DNA of 5,519 bases from Paracoccaceae bacterium (GTDB lineage Bacteria > Pseudomonadota > Alphaproteobacteria > Rhodobacterales > Rhodobacteraceae): NCBI GenBank assembly GCA_003500165.1, contig DNSZ01000177.1, forward strand, positions 1 through 5,519, in the 5' to 3' direction. Position numbers and translations under genes: made by a program. This document shows, in pieces, positions 5,491 through 5,519 of this stretch; the first letter of the stretch is position 1, and every line of letters begins with the position of its first letter. The notes below the pieces were generated by a model, which was given only the letters and a program-made list of their open reading frames with translations, searched no databases and had not been told where the DNA came from.

Positions 5491-5519
5491 CCCCGAGGCA
5501 GATAATGGGGACAGCGATG
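5423..5519 (+). other. Unassigned open frame running off the right edge
   Basis: In the frame one base ahead of the IS630 gene, the sequence reads without a stop from the junction to the last base, giving a protein-like stretch ending with GIPIALKEWFTDPEADNGDS. No start with a good ribosome site is seen and I do not recognise the product. It may be the remains of a gene interrupted by the IS cluster, the start of the next gene, or a chance frame. Other possible starts, ATG 5504 and ATG 5517, are at the very end and cannot be judged. Confidence 0.2.
5424..5469. repeat. Palindrome-rich element at the broken end of the IS630 fragment
   Basis: CCGATC (5439-5444) and GATCGG (5451-5456) form a perfect stem with loop TGAATC, and GGGATTCCC (5456-5464) follows as a second small dyad. 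The stretch opens with TAGAGCGCTTACCCACC. From memory this resembles the short palindromic intergenic repeats common in Alphaproteobacteria, which often begin TAGAGC and carry GATCTGAATCGATC-like centres; I could not compare it with any collection. It begins exactly where transposase similarity ends. Confidence 0.4.

Overview
High-GC DNA with codon use and gene style typical of Alphaproteobacteria. This is an inference from base composition and from the look of the proteins and insertion sequences; no single marker fixes the genus. The window has two unlike halves.

Positions 1 to about 4035 hold a tightly packed minus-strand metabolic operon, transcribed from right to left. It encodes (1) an AMP-forming acetyl-CoA synthetase-like enzyme, (2) a 664-residue thiamine-diphosphate 2-oxo acid (or acetoin) dehydrogenase E1 with the alpha and beta subunits fused into one chain, and (3) a lipoyl-domain protein, the N-terminal part of an E2 acyltransferase. 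The first two genes overlap by ATGA. The second and third are separated by TAG-GCG-ATG and share a reading frame. E1 decarboxylates a 2-oxo substrate (or cleaves acetoin) and loads the acyl group on the lipoyl lysine of E2, which gives an acyl-CoA. The synthetase makes acetyl-CoA from free acetate. Together they suggest a catabolic module feeding C2 units into central metabolism; acetoin breakdown is one plausible reading, but the substrate is not proven. The lipoyl reading frame stops early near the left edge, through a frameshift or a truly short protein.

Positions about 4083 to 5425 are a run of broken insertion sequences: an ISNCY-type transposase N-terminal part (plus strand), cut at about 4456 by the right end of an IS3-family element (minus strand, C-terminal half of the DDE transposase only), then joined near 4852-4862 to the left end of an IS630-family element (plus strand, DNA-binding domain only), which loses homology near 5424. 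None of the three transposases is complete and no missing half is found in the window, so deletions or rearrangements followed the insertions. This debris lies directly upstream of the metabolic operon and may have replaced its native promoter region. The last 95 bases carry a small palindromic element and an unassigned open frame that runs off the edge.

No RNA gene, CRISPR array, defence system or clearly new biological system is visible. The best leads are the in-frame E1-E2 junction and the nested IS junctions.
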